Positions 26,648 to 35,005 of a stretch of DNA of 64,000 nt are shown in pieces. The DNA is from Pseudorhodoferax sp. Leaf267. Its GTDB lineage: Bacteria > Pseudomonadota > Gammaproteobacteria > Burkholderiales > Burkholderiaceae_C. Position 1 is the first letter of the stretch. Every line of letters begins with the position of its first letter. The notes under the pieces were generated by a model. That model ran no database searches, was not told where the DNA came from, and worked only from the letters and a program-made list of their open reading frames with translations. A program made the position numbers and the translations under genes. The DNA is taken from the NCBI RefSeq assembly GCF_001422405.1, contig NZ_LMMV01000001.1, positions 621,275 to 685,274 of the forward strand, written 5' to 3'.

Positions 26648-27456
26648 CAGGCGGTGATCCCTTTGTAGAGCATGTACGCGGCCAGCAGGTACAGCACGCT
26701 GGCGAACACGCGCTTGAGCGTGGCCACGGGCAGGGTGTGGGCGGCCCGGGCGCCCAGCGGCGCGGTGAGCACGCTGGCCAGGGCGATCACGCCCAGGGCA
26801 GGCAGCCACACATAGCCCAGCGAGCCGGCCGGCAGGTCGGCCACGTTGCGGCCGGCCAGCACATAGCCGATCACATTGGCCAGCGCGATCGGAAAACCCA
26901 GGCCCGCGCTGGTGGCCACGGCGTTGTGGATGGGCACGTTGCACCAGGTCATGAAGGGCACGCTGATGAAGCCGCCCCCCGCACCGACCAGGCCCGACAG
27001 GAAGCCGATGCCGCTGCCCGCGGCCACCCGGCCGGCCGGGCCCGGCAACTGGCGCGTGGGCTTGGGCTTCCTGTCCAGGAACATCTGCGTGGCCGAAAAG
27101 CCCACGAACAGGCCGAAGAAGATGGCCAGGTAGGCGCCCTTGAGCAAGGCGAACACGCCCAGGCTGGCGACGAGGCTGCCGAGCACGATGCCGGGCGCCA
27201 GCGTCTTCACGAGGTCCCAGCGCACCGCGCCGCGCTTGTGGTGCGCGCGCACGCTGGCGATGGATGTGAACATGATGGTGGCCATCGAGGTGGCGATCGC
27301 CATCTTCACGGCCAGGTCCGCCTCCACGCCCTGCCGGGATAGCAGGAAGGTCAGGAACGGCACCATGAGCATGCCACCGCCGATGCCGAGCAAGCCGGCC
27401 AGGAAACCACTGCCCAGCCCCAGCAGGGCGAGCTCGATCAGCAACAGGGATGACAT
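26647..27456 (-). CDS. TSUP/TauE-SafE family permease
   Basis: A 269-residue membrane protein of about eight helices, with the TauE/SafE hallmarks GLLGIGGGMLMVPFL near the N terminus and GLVGAGGGFISVPFM in the second half. Members export sulfite, sulfoacetate or other organic sulfonates or anions. The coding strand just before ATG is a run of C residues with no Shine-Dalgarno. Transcription probably comes from the 6S RNA or zapA side, as 6S RNA is read through into a downstream gene in E. coli. It is coupled to the exported methyltransferase-like gene. Confidence 0.86.
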   Translation of the reverse strand: MSSLLLIELALLGLGSGFLAGLLGIGGGMLMVPFLTFLLSRQGVEADLAVKMAIATSMATIMFTSIASVRAHHKRGAVRWDLVKTLAPGIVLGSLVASLGVFALLKGAYLAIFFGLFVGFSATQMFLDRKPKPTRQLPGPAGRVAAGSGIGFLSGLVGAGGGFISVPFMTWCNVPIHNAVATSAGLGFPIALANVIGYVLAGRNVADLPAGSLGYVWLPALGVIALASVLTAPLGARAAHTLPVATLKRVFASVLYLLAAYMLYKGITA

Positions 27457-27491
27457 CGAACGGGGGGGGGAGGGGGAGAGAGAAGAAAGGT

Positions 27492-27663
27492 GTCTGCAAG
27501 TGCCACCGGACCGGCATCCTGAACCGGGGTTCAGGTGGGCTAGGTCAGCCTGGAGTTGGGATCATCTGACGCGAGACGTTCACGCTCCCCAGGAAATGTT
27601 CCAGGCCCGGGCTCATATGAGCATTGGTTCAAGGAAATATAAAGCCCGGCATGCACTGCAGAC
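27492..27663 (-). ncRNA. ssrS: 6S RNA
   Basis: About 172 nt, read on the minus strand. Ends GTCTGCA (27663-27657) and TGCAGAC (27498-27492) form a perfect closing stem, extended by GTGC/GCAC with one bulge and CCGG/CCGG. The 3' half has CACCTGAACC, CC, GGTTCAGGATGCCGG, the small hairpin flanking the central bubble that is conserved in 6S RNA, here pairing CCTGAACC with GGTTCAGG. A -10 element TAGAAT (27675-27670) lies six bases before the predicted 5' end, and a CT-rich tail follows. The place directly downstream of zapA is the usual one for ssrS in proteobacteria. 6S RNA traps housekeeping RNA polymerase in stationary phase. Ends may be off by a few bases. Confidence 0.85.
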
Positions 27664-27669
27664 GGCTTC

Positions 27670-27675
27670 ATTCTA
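27670..27675 (-). promoter_or_regulatory. -10 element of the 6S RNA promoter
   Basis: TAGAAT on the minus strand, close to the sigma-70 consensus TATAAT, ends six bases before the G that starts the 6S closing stem. No good -35 hexamer is found at 16-18 bases. The site separates ssrS from the zapA stop 64 bases upstream, so the RNA can be made from its own promoter as well as from zapA transcripts. Confidence 0.6.
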
Positions 27676-27739
27676 GGACGAATGCGCCGCGCAGTTGGCG
27701 CAAAAGACGCACGGCGCGCGGTGTTGTTGCGAGGGGGCT

Positions 27740-28045
27740 TTACAACAGCCGGCCGTCGTCACCCAAAGCCTCGTCGAGCCGGGCCACGATGGCGGCGAGC
27801 GCAGCCTGCTGGTCGCCGGGCGCTTCGGCACCGGGCTCGGTGGCGGGCGGCGTGGACTGGTCGAAGGCCAGGTTCAGCGCGGCCAGCACGGCGATGCGGT
27901 CGCGCGCCTTGATGCGGCCGGCATCGCGGATCGCGCACATGGCGCCGTCCACGCGCTCGACGGCCAGCAGCATGCGGGCCTCGCCGCCTTCGGGGCAGCC
28001 GAGCAGGTAGCTCTGGCCGAGGATCTTGACTTCGAGCTGCTTCAT
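27740..28045 (-). CDS. zapA: Cell division protein ZapA
   Basis: A 101-residue ZapA that binds FtsZ and bundles protofilaments at the division ring. The N-terminal strand-rich region MKQLEVKILGQSYLLGCPEG and the following RMLLAVERVDGAMCAIRDAG, then IAVLAALNLAF, match the family; the C-terminal half is a coiled coil. The start overlaps the zapB-like stop as ATGA (28042-28045). The 6S RNA gene downstream is the conserved neighbour. Confidence 0.93.
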   Translation of the reverse strand: MKQLEVKILGQSYLLGCPEGGEARMLLAVERVDGAMCAIRDAGRIKARDRIAVLAALNLAFDQSTPPATEPGAEAPGDQQAALAAIVARLDEALGDDGRLL

Positions 28046-28293
28046 GGCGTGTCCTGGTGGGGCGCATGCGCAGGCGCTGGCGGGCTCAGGGGGCCGCCTT
28101 CGGGCAGGCGCTCGAGCAATGCGTCGATGCGCGCACGTGCAGCGGCCAGGCGCGAGCGCAGCGAATCGCGCTCGCGCGTCAGTGCGTCCACCTGTTCCGT
28201 GAGCAAGGCGTTGGTCCGCTGCAACTCGCGGTGGCGCAGCAGCAGGCGCTCCGTGCGTTCGGCGATCTGCTGGATTTGGGTGGCATGGTCCAT
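28042..28293 (-). CDS. Small coiled-coil protein upstream of zapA (ZapB-like)
   Basis: An 83-residue protein, mostly a coiled coil from residues 1 to about 62 (heptads through RTERLLLRHRELQRTNALL and VDALTRERDSLRSRLAAAR), with a Pro/Ala-rich tail. Small proteins of this kind are encoded just before zapA in many proteobacteria and are thought to act in division like ZapB. ATG at 28293 is used; ATG at 28305 in the same frame is the alternative, and neither has a clear ribosome site. Overlaps zapA by four bases. Confidence 0.8.
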   Translation of the reverse strand: MDHATQIQQIAERTERLLLRHRELQRTNALLTEQVDALTRERDSLRSRLAAARARIDALLERLPEGGPLSPPAPAHAPHQDTP

Positions 28294-28335
28294 GGCGGCC
28301 CGCATTGTAGGGTTTGCACCCGTAGAATCCGCGCC

Positions 28336-28545
28336 GTTGGTGCTCGCGGCGTGGTTCACGCGCTGCGGTTCAACGGGAAGCAGGAGGGTGCCCGACCAAG
28401 GGGTGTCTAACCTGCGCTGCCCCCGCAACGGTAAGCGGCCGAAGTCCTCGCGACTTCCACTTCAACACATCGCCACTGGCGGCCCGCAAGGCCCGCTGGG
28501 AAGGCGTTGAAGCGAGCGCCGCCAGCCCGGATACCGGCCAACGAG
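28336..28545 (+). promoter_or_regulatory. Cobalamin (B12) riboswitch
   Basis: The leader of the btuB operon carries the conserved cobalamin aptamer elements in order. These are GGTGCTCG near the 5' end, GGGAAGCAGG, the core CCTGCGCTGCCCCCGCAACG, GTAAGCGGCCGAAG, GCCACTGG within the peripheral arm, and CAGCCCGGATACCGGCC at the 3' end. This fold binds adenosylcobalamin or related corrinoids and turns down uptake and synthesis genes when the vitamin is plentiful. A strong hairpin and then a T-tract terminator follow before btuB. Confidence 0.93.
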
Positions 28546-28554
28546 GTGGTCCGC

Positions 28555-28578
28555 CCACGCCGTGCTCGCACGGCGTGG
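28555..28578 (+). promoter_or_regulatory. Perfect hairpin between aptamer and terminator
   Basis: CCACGCCGTG and CACGGCGTGG form a perfect 10-bp stem with loop CTCG. It sits directly after the cobalamin aptamer and before the terminator, where the switching part of the expression platform should be. It may be the regulatory stem or may simply keep the terminator apart from the aptamer. Confidence 0.55.
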
Positions 28579-28591
28579 CGTGGCCCGTGCG

Positions 28592-28629
28592 CCCATTCGC
28601 CGGCGGGGAAGCCGGCGCGGGTATTTTTT
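28592..28629 (+). terminator. Riboswitch-controlled intrinsic terminator
   Basis: A stem CGCCGGC/GCCGGCG with loop GGGGAA, extendable through CCC/GGG with small bulges, is followed by TATTTTTT. It ends 16 bases before the btuB start codon. This is a textbook Rho-independent terminator, suggesting that B12 binding stops transcription of the operon rather than (or as well as) hiding a ribosome site; no clear ribosome site is visible before the btuB ATG. Confidence 0.82.
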
Positions 28630-28645
28630 GATCGGCATCTGTCCC

Positions 28646-30511
28646 ATGAGAATTGCAACGTCCCACGTGCGCCTGGCCGCGCTCCCCCTGGCCCTGTCCG
28701 TCTGCTGGCCCTTGGCGGCATCGGCGCAAGCCAATCCCTCCCTGGCATCCACCGTGGTCACAGCCAACCGCACGGCGCAGGCGCTGGCCGACCTGGTGGC
28801 CGACGTGTCCATCGTCGACCGCGCCACCATCGAGCGCAGCGGCGCAGTCGGCGTGGCCGATGTGCTGGCGCGTCTGCCCGGCGTCCAGATCGCGCGCAAT
28901 GGCGGCCCGGGCAACGCCACCAGCGTCTTCCTGCGTGGCGCCGAGTCGCGCTACACCGCGGTCTACCTCGATGGCGTGCGGCTCGACTCGCAGGCCACGG
29001 GCGGCGTGCAGTGGGAGCAGATCCCGCTGTCGCAGATCGACCGCATCGAGGTGCTGCGCGGCCCGGCCGCGGCGGTGTATGGCTCCGACGCCATCGGCGG
29101 CGTGATCCAGCTGTTCACGAAGAAGGGCGAGCCCGGCAAGCCTGCGGTCTATGCCGGCGTGGGCCTGGGCAGCCACCGCACCTACCGCCTCGAAGCCGGC
29201 GTCAGCGGCCGCACCGGCGTGGACGGTGCCGTCGACTATGCGCTGGGCATCGACAAGGAGCGCAGCGAAGGGTTCGACGCGCAGCCGCTGCGCCTGCGCG
29301 CGCCGACCGCGAGCACCGTGAACCACGACGCCGACGGCTACGAGCGTCTGTCGGGCAATGCGCGCCTGGGTCTGCAGGTCAACAGCGCGCACCGGCTGGA
29401 CGCCACGCTGCTCATGACCAAGCTCAATTCCGGCTACGACGCATTCGTGAGCCCCGCGGCTGCGCCCGTGGACGACCGCAACGACCACCGCCTGCGCACC
29501 GCGGGCCTCACCTGGTCGGCGAAGTGGACCGACGCCTACACCACGCGCCTGCAGGTCACGGACTCGCATTCCCGCTATGCGACCAACCCTTCCTACTACC
29601 GCAGCGAGACCGACCTGCGCGGCTACCTGTGGCAAAACGAGTACCGCATCGGCGCGCACCTGCTGAGCGCCACGCTGGAGCGCCGCGAGGATGCGCTGGA
29701 GAACGGCAGCATCGACCGCGACCGCAACCAGAACGCGCTGGCCCTGGGCTACGGCTTCACGAGCGGCGCGCATGCGCTGCAACTGCATCTGCGCCGCGAT
29801 GACGACAGCGAGTTCGGCGGCCACACCACGGGCAGCGCCGCCTACGGCTACGCCATCACGCGCCAGCTGCGCGCCACCGTGTCGGCCGGCACCGCGTTCC
29901 GCGCCCCCACGCTGTACCAGCGCTTCAGCGAATACGGTGTCGGCAGCCTGGAGCCCGAGAAGGGCCGCAACATCGAGGCCGGCCTGCGCTGGACGGAGGG
30001 CGCCAGCAGCGTCGGCGTGGTGGCCTACCGCAACCGCGTGCGCAACATGATCATCTTCGGCGCGGCAGGCCCTTGCGCCAATGACTTCGGGTGCTACGAG
30101 AACGTGGGCCGTGCGCAGTACGAAGGCATCACGCTGTCGGGCAACCACCAGGTGGGCAACGTTCAACTGCGCGCCTCGCTGGATTTCCAGAACCCCAAGG
30201 ACCGCGACACCGAGAAGCAGCTCGCGCGCCGCGCCAAGCGCTACGCCACCGTCGGGGCCGACACGCAGATCGCCGGCTGGACGGTGGGCGCCGAGGTGCA
30301 GGCCACGGCCAAGCGCTTCGACAACGCCGCCAACACCAACGTGCTGGGCGGCTACACGCTCGTGAACCTGTACACCAGCACGCAGGTGGCGCGCGACATC
30401 ATGCTGACGGCACGCCTGGACAACCTGACCGACAAGGACTACCAGAACGCGCGCCTGTACGCCAACGCCGGCCGCACGGTCTGGGTCGGCCTGAAATGGG
30501 CGCCGCAATAA
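28646..30511 (+). CDS. btuB: TonB-dependent cobalamin receptor BtuB
   Basis: A 621-residue outer-membrane receptor that imports corrinoids with TonB energy. The signal peptide (MRIATSHVRLAALPLALSVC onward, cleaved after ASA) is followed by a TonB-box-like STVVTANR. Next are the plug domain (VLARLPGVQIARNGG, VLRGPAAAVYGSDAIGGVIQ) and a 22-strand barrel ending in a C-terminal DNLTDKDYQ, YANAGRTVWVGLKW. Function is set by the riboswitch upstream and the cobalamin genes downstream. cbiA starts inside its last 16 bases. Confidence 0.93.
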   Translation: MRIATSHVRLAALPLALSVCWPLAASAQANPSLASTVVTANRTAQALADLVADVSIVDRATIERSGAVGVADVLARLPGVQIARNGGPGNATSVFLRGAESRYTAVYLDGVRLDSQATGGVQWEQIPLSQIDRIEVLRGPAAAVYGSDAIGGVIQLFTKKGEPGKPAVYAGVGLGSHRTYRLEAGVSGRTGVDGAVDYALGIDKERSEGFDAQPLRLRAPTASTVNHDADGYERLSGNARLGLQVNSAHRLDATLLMTKLNSGYDAFVSPAAAPVDDRNDHRLRTAGLTWSAKWTDAYTTRLQVTDSHSRYATNPSYYRSETDLRGYLWQNEYRIGAHLLSATLERREDALENGSIDRDRNQNALALGYGFTSGAHALQLHLRRDDDSEFGGHTTGSAAYGYAITRQLRATVSAGTAFRAPTLYQRFSEYGVGSLEPEKGRNIEAGLRWTEGASSVGVVAYRNRVRNMIIFGAAGPCANDFGCYENVGRAQYEGITLSGNHQVGNVQLRASLDFQNPKDRDTEKQLARRAKRYATVGADTQIAGWTVGAEVQATAKRFDNAANTNVLGGYTLVNLYTSTQVARDIMLTARLDNLTDKDYQNARLYANAGRTVWVGLKWAPQ

Positions 30512-31836
30512 GCCAGCGCTGCCCGGCCGTCCTGGTCGCCGCGCCGGCCTCGGGCCAGGGCAAGACCACGGTGGCCTGCGCGCTCGCGCGGCTGCACACG
30601 CGCCAGGGCCGGCGCGTGCGCGTGTTCAAGTGCGGGCCGGACTTCCTCGACCCGTTCTGGCTGGCCCTGGCCAGCGGCGCGCCCGTGTACCAGCTCGACC
30701 TGTGGATGACGGGCGAGGCCGATTGCCGCGCGCGCCTGCATGCCGCAGCGGCCGAGGCCGACCTCGTCATCGTCGAGGGCGTGATGGGCCTGTTCGACGG
30801 CCAGCCCAGCGCGGCCGACCTGGCGCGGCGCTTCGATCTGCCGGTGCTGGCCGTCGTGGACGCGTCGGCCATGGCCGGCACCTTCGGCGCGCTGGCCCAT
30901 GGCCTGCAGCATTACCAGCAAGGCCTGCGCTGGGCCGGCGTGCTGGCCAACCGCGTGGCCAGCGAACGCCACGCGCAGATGCTGCAGGACGGCCTGCGCA
31001 CGCCGCAGGACTGGCAGGGTGCGTTGATGCGCGACGCCGCACTGGCGCTGCCCGAGCGGCATCTGGGCCTCACGGCCGCGCACGAGGTCGGCGATGCGCT
31101 GGCACGCCTGGACGCGGCGGCCGACGCCCTGGCCCGCACGCCGCTGGGCCGCATGGAGCTGCCCGCCCTGCAGCGCTTCGCCGTGGACTTCGCGCCTCCG
31201 CAGGCGCCCCCGCCCGTGCCGCGGCTGCTGGCCGGCACCACGGTCGCCGTGGCGCGCGACGCGGCCTTCTGCTTCCTCTACGCCGCCAACCTGGACACGC
31301 TGCTGGCACTGGGCGCGCGGCTGGTCTTCTTCTCGCCCTTGCAGCAAACGGCCGTGCCCGACTGCAACGCGCTGTGGCTGCCCGGTGGTTATCCCGAGCT
31401 GCATGCGCGGCGGCTCACGGGCAACGCCGCCCTGCGCGCCAGCCTCGCGGCCCATGTGCAGGCCGGCAAGCCCGTGTGGGCCGAGTGCGGCGGCATGATG
31501 GCGCTGTTCGAGCGCATCACCCTGGCCGACGGCCAGGACGTGCCGCAATGGGGCCTGCTGCCCGGCCACGTCGCCATGCAGCCGCGGCTGGCCGCGCTGG
31601 GGCCGCAGCAGCTGGACCTGGACGGCCAGGTGCTGCGCGGCCACACCTTCCATTACTCCACCTGCAGCACCACGCTGGTGCCGCGCACGCACACCACGCG
31701 GCCGGGCAGCGATGCGCCGGTCGAGGCCGTGTTCCAGCAGGGATCCATCCGCGCCAGCTACTTCCACGCGTGGTTCGCGTCGAACCCGCGCGCCACGGCG
31801 GCGCTGTTCACGCGGGAGGCAGAGCGCCATGGCTGA
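30496..31836 (+). CDS. cbiA: Cobyrinate a,c-diamide synthase
   Basis: A 446-residue glutamine amidotransferase that amidates the a and c side chains of cobyrinate with ATP and glutamine. The N-terminal dethiobiotin-synthetase-like domain has AAPASGQGKTTVACALAR and KCGPDFLDPFW; the C-terminal GATase domain has WAECGGMM, whose Cys is the nucleophile, and FHYST with the likely His. ATG at 30496 overlaps btuB by 16 bases. Only late B12 genes are present here, so the enzyme may serve salvage of incomplete corrinoids or complete a route encoded elsewhere. Confidence 0.92.
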   Translation: MGAAISQRCPAVLVAAPASGQGKTTVACALARLHTRQGRRVRVFKCGPDFLDPFWLALASGAPVYQLDLWMTGEADCRARLHAAAAEADLVIVEGVMGLFDGQPSAADLARRFDLPVLAVVDASAMAGTFGALAHGLQHYQQGLRWAGVLANRVASERHAQMLQDGLRTPQDWQGALMRDAALALPERHLGLTAAHEVGDALARLDAAADALARTPLGRMELPALQRFAVDFAPPQAPPPVPRLLAGTTVAVARDAAFCFLYAANLDTLLALGARLVFFSPLQQTAVPDCNALWLPGGYPELHARRLTGNAALRASLAAHVQAGKPVWAECGGMMALFERITLADGQDVPQWGLLPGHVAMQPRLAALGPQQLDLDGQVLRGHTFHYSTCSTTLVPRTHTTRPGSDAPVEAVFQQGSIRASYFHAWFASNPRATAALFTREAERHG

Positions 31837-32383
31837 GCTGATCCTGGGCGGCCAGAAGAGCGGCAAGTCCAGACGCGCCGAGCTGCTCGCGCGCGACTGG
31901 CTGGCAGGCGATCCGGCGCGCGACGCCGTGCTGATCGCCACCGGCCAGCCGTACGACGACGAGATGCGCGCGCGCATCGCCCGCCACCGGCTCGATCGCG
32001 CCCGGCGCGTGCCTGGCCTGCGCACGGTGGAGGAGCCGCTGCAGCTGGCCGCCGCCATCGCCGCGCACAGCGCGCCCGGCACACTCGTGGTCGTGGACTG
32101 CCTGACGCTGTGGCTCACCAACTGGCTGATGCCGATGTCGGCAGCGCCACGCGCCGGCGACCCGGCCGCTGCCATCGACGCACTCGAAGCCGCGGTGCGA
32201 TCCACGCGCGGCCCTGTGCTGCTGGTGGGCAACGAGATCGGCCTGGGCGTGATCCCGCTGGGCCGCGAGGTGCGCCAGTTCGTCGATGCGCTCGGCGGCC
32301 TGAACCAGCGCATGGCCGCCGCCTGCAGCCGCGTCACACTCATGGCCGCGGGCTTGCCGCTGGTGCTCAAGGACTCCGGATGA
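31829..32383 (+). CDS. cobU: Adenosylcobinamide kinase / GTP:adenosylcobinamide-phosphate guanylyltransferase
   Basis: A 184-residue CobU/CobP that phosphorylates adenosylcobinamide and then transfers GMP to it. Walker A GGQKSGKS is at residues 7-14; ARIARHRLDR contains the His guanylylated in CobU; VVVDCLTLWLTNWL and VGNEIGLGVIP are family motifs. It overlaps cbiA by 8 bases and btuF by 4 (ATGA). Confidence 0.93.
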   Translation: MAELILGGQKSGKSRRAELLARDWLAGDPARDAVLIATGQPYDDEMRARIARHRLDRARRVPGLRTVEEPLQLAAAIAAHSAPGTLVVVDCLTLWLTNWLMPMSAAPRAGDPAAAIDALEAAVRSTRGPVLLVGNEIGLGVIPLGREVRQFVDALGGLNQRMAAACSRVTLMAAGLPLVLKDSG

Positions 32384-33249
32384 ACAAGCTGTTGCGCCTG
32401 GGCCTGGCGTTGTGGATGGGCTGCATCGGCCACGCGCTGGCTGCGCCCTACGAGATCGTCGACGAGACCGGTGCGCGCCTGCGTTTCGACGCGCCGCCCC
32501 AGCGCGTGGTCTCGCTGCTGCCTTCGCTGACCGAGACCGTTTGCGCGCTCGGCGCCTGCGCGCGGCTGGTGGGTGTGGACCGTTTCTCCAACTGGCCGCC
32601 CGAGGTGCGCGCGCTGCCGCAGCTGGGTGGTGGCATCGACCCCAACATCGAATCCATCGTGCGTGCGCGGCCCGACGTGGTGCTGGTCTCGCACAGCGGC
32701 CGCGTAGGCGAGCGGCTGCGCGCGCTGGGCCTCAAGGTCGTGGTGCTGGAGCCCAAGAACCATGCCGACGTGCGCCGCGTGCTAAGCACGGTGGGCCAGC
32801 TGCTGGGCGTGCCGGGCGCCGAGGCCGCGGTCTGGCAGAGCATCGAGCAGGGCATGGCGCAGGCTGCGGCCGCACTGCCCGAGAACGCGCGCCGTGCCCG
32901 CGTCTACATCGAGGTCAGCCGAGGGCCGTATGCGGCGGGCGAGGCGTCCTTCATCGGCGAGACGCTGGCGCGCCTGGGCGTGGCCAACGTGGTGCCGGCT
33001 GCATTGGGCCCGTTCCCCAAGCTGAACCCCGAGTACGTGGTGCGCGCCGACCCCGACCTCATCATGCTGGCCAACCGCACTATGCAGGCCGAGATCGACT
33101 ACCCGGGCTGGCAGGCCATGCGCGCCGTGCGCGAACAGCGCATCTGCCTGTTCTCCCTCGACGACGCCGAGATCGTGGTGCGGCCCGGCCCGCGCATGGA
33201 CCAGGCGGCGCGCGTGATGGCCGATTGTTTGAAGGCCAGGGCCCCGTGA
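32380..33249 (+). CDS. btuF: Cobalamin ABC transporter, periplasmic binding protein
   Basis: A 289-residue binding protein with signal peptide (MNKLLRLGLALWMGCIGHAL, cleaved after ALA). It has the type III periplasmic-binding fold: RVVSLLPSLTETVCALGA, RPDVVLVSHSGR and a long linking helix. It delivers B12 from the periplasm to BtuCD. The ATGA overlap with cobU and GTGA overlap with btuC place it inside one cobalamin transcript. Ferric-siderophore binding proteins share this fold, but the context decides for B12. Confidence 0.9.
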   Translation: MNKLLRLGLALWMGCIGHALAAPYEIVDETGARLRFDAPPQRVVSLLPSLTETVCALGACARLVGVDRFSNWPPEVRALPQLGGGIDPNIESIVRARPDVVLVSHSGRVGERLRALGLKVVVLEPKNHADVRRVLSTVGQLLGVPGAEAAVWQSIEQGMAQAAAALPENARRARVYIEVSRGPYAAGEASFIGETLARLGVANVVPAALGPFPKLNPEYVVRADPDLIMLANRTMQAEIDYPGWQAMRAVREQRICLFSLDDAEIVVRPGPRMDQAARVMADCLKARAP

Positions 33250-34247
33250 ACCAGCGGCGCGCGACCTGGCTGGCCTTGGCGCTGGCGCTGCTGTCGGGCC
33301 TGCTGGCCCTGCTGGGTGCCAGCGTGGGCAGCACCGGCTTTGACTGGCCCTGGCGCCTGCAGGCCGACCCCATGGGCTGGCAGATCGTGCGCGACATCCG
33401 CCTGCCGCGCACGCTGGGCACCTGGCTGGCCGGTGCGCTGCTGGGCCTGGCCGGTGCCGTGGCGCAGGGCCTGTTCCGCAATCCGCTGGCCGACCCCTAC
33501 CTGCTGGGCAGTGGCTCGGGCGCGCTGCTGGCCGTGGCTGCCAGCATGGCGGCAGTGGGCGGCTCGCCGTTCGCGATGTCGTGGCTGGCGCGCACGGGGC
33601 TGGCCGGTGCGGCCTTCATCGGTGCCGTGGCCGGCGTGCTGCTGACACTGGCACTGGCCCAGGGCGTGCAGCACACGCTGCGGCTGCTGCTGGCCGGCGT
33701 GATCGTGGGCGTGGTGCTGAGCGCCTTCACCTCGCTGTTGATGCTGCTGTCGCCCGAGATCATGCAGGCGCTGCAGGCCTTCATGCTGGGCAGCACCGGC
33801 ACGGTGGGCTGGTCGGCCTGCGCGCTGATGGCCGTGCCGCTGGCCCTCAGCGCGCTGGTGGCGTGGGGGCTGTCGCCCACGCTGGATGCGCTGGCGCTGG
33901 GCGAGGCCACGGCCACCAGCCTGGGCATCCCGCTGCCGGCCATGCGCATGGCGCTGGTGGCGGTGCTGGGCCTGGCCACGGGCGCGGCCGTGGCGCAGAC
34001 CGGGCTGGTGGCCTTCGTCGGGCTGGCCGCGCCGCACCTGGCGCGCTCGCTGGTCAAGGTCACGCACGGGCGGCTGATCCTGCTGGCCGCGGGCACGGGC
34101 GGCGTGCTGCTGCTGGGGGCGGACATCCTGGCCCGTTGGCTGATCGCGCCGCAGGAGCTGCCCGTGGGCGTGCTGACGGCCGTGCTGGGCGGCACCTATC
34201 TGCTGTGGCTGATGCGCCAGCGCACGCGTGCCGGGGGCGGGCTGTGA
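33246..34247 (+). CDS. btuC: Cobalamin ABC transporter, permease
   Basis: A 333-residue permease of the FecCD/BtuC family with about ten helices. Family motifs include DIRLPRTLGTWLAGALLGLAG (read with flanks), GLFRNPLADPYLLGSGSGA and VAFVGLAAPHLARSLV. GTG at 33246 is the start: it overlaps the btuF stop (GTGA), and no in-frame ATG gives the full first helix. It forms the inner-membrane channel with BtuD. Confidence 0.91.
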   Translation: MNQRRATWLALALALLSGLLALLGASVGSTGFDWPWRLQADPMGWQIVRDIRLPRTLGTWLAGALLGLAGAVAQGLFRNPLADPYLLGSGSGALLAVAASMAAVGGSPFAMSWLARTGLAGAAFIGAVAGVLLTLALAQGVQHTLRLLLAGVIVGVVLSAFTSLLMLLSPEIMQALQAFMLGSTGTVGWSACALMAVPLALSALVAWGLSPTLDALALGEATATSLGIPLPAMRMALVAVLGLATGAAVAQTGLVAFVGLAAPHLARSLVKVTHGRLILLAAGTGGVLLLGADILARWLIAPQELPVGVLTAVLGGTYLLWLMRQRTRAGGGL

Positions 34248-35005
34248 GCTTCACCCTCGCAGCCCGCGATCTGCATGCCGCGCAGGGCGGCGTGGAAGTG
34301 CTGCACGGCGTGGCGCTGCAGCTGATGGCCGGGCGCTGGACCTCCATCGTCGGCCCCAATGGCGCCGGTAAATCGACGCTGCTCAAGGCGCTGGCCGGGC
34401 TGCTGCCCAGCACCGGCGAGCTGCTGCTGCACGGCCGTCCTCTCGCGGACTGGCGCAGCCGCGAACGCGCACGCCAGATCGCCTGGCTGGGCCAGAACGA
34501 AACCGCGGCCGATGACCTCTCGGTCTACGACGTGGTCATGCTGGGCCGCCTGCCGCACCGCGCCTGGCTGGCCGCGCCGTCCGAGGCCGACCACGCCGCC
34601 GTGCTGCAGGCGCTGCGCGCCACGCATGCGCTGGACTGGCAGGCGCGCCCGCTGGCCCGGCTGTCGGGCGGCGAGCGCCAGCGCGTGCTGCTGGCCCGCG
34701 CGCTCGCGGTGCAGGCGCCCATCGTGCTGATGGACGAGCCGCTGGCCAACCTGGACCCACCGCATCAGGCCGACTGGCTGGCGATGGCGCGCGCGCTGGC
34801 GCACGAGGGCCGCACGGTGGTCAGCGTGCTGCACGAGCTGCCGGCCGCGCTGCAGGCCGATGCGTTGGTCATCGTGGAGCGTGGCCGCATCGCGCACCAC
34901 GGCGCCAGCAGCGACGCCGCGACGCACCGGGCGCTGGAGTCCGTGTTCGCCCAACGTGTGGCCGTCCACCACGTGGCCGGCCAATGGATCACCGTCCCAC
35001 AATGA
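34244..35005 (+). CDS. btuD: Cobalamin ABC transporter, ATPase
   Basis: A 253-residue ATPase. Walker A VGPNGAGKST, signature LSGGERQRVLLARAL, Walker B PIVLMDEPLANLD and H-loop VLHELPAALQ are complete. GTG at 34244 overlaps the btuC stop (GTGA). It energises corrinoid import. A repeat-bearing gap of 188 bases follows before cobO. Confidence 0.92.
   Translation: MSFTLAARDLHAAQGGVEVLHGVALQLMAGRWTSIVGPNGAGKSTLLKALAGLLPSTGELLLHGRPLADWRSRERARQIAWLGQNETAADDLSVYDVVMLGRLPHRAWLAAPSEADHAAVLQALRATHALDWQARPLARLSGGERQRVLLARALAVQAPIVLMDEPLANLDPPHQADWLAMARALAHEGRTVVSVLHELPAALQADALVIVERGRIAHHGASSDAATHRALESVFAQRVAVHHVAGQWITVPQ

Noticed and set aside
28555-28578. Possible second intrinsic terminator in the btuB leader
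   Set aside because: Perfect stem but no T-tract; kept only as a regulatory hairpin.
28370-30508. 712-codon minus-strand frame opposite btuB and the riboswitch
   Set aside because: Runs through the riboswitch and BtuB barrel in antisense; composition is low-complexity and no family motif is present.
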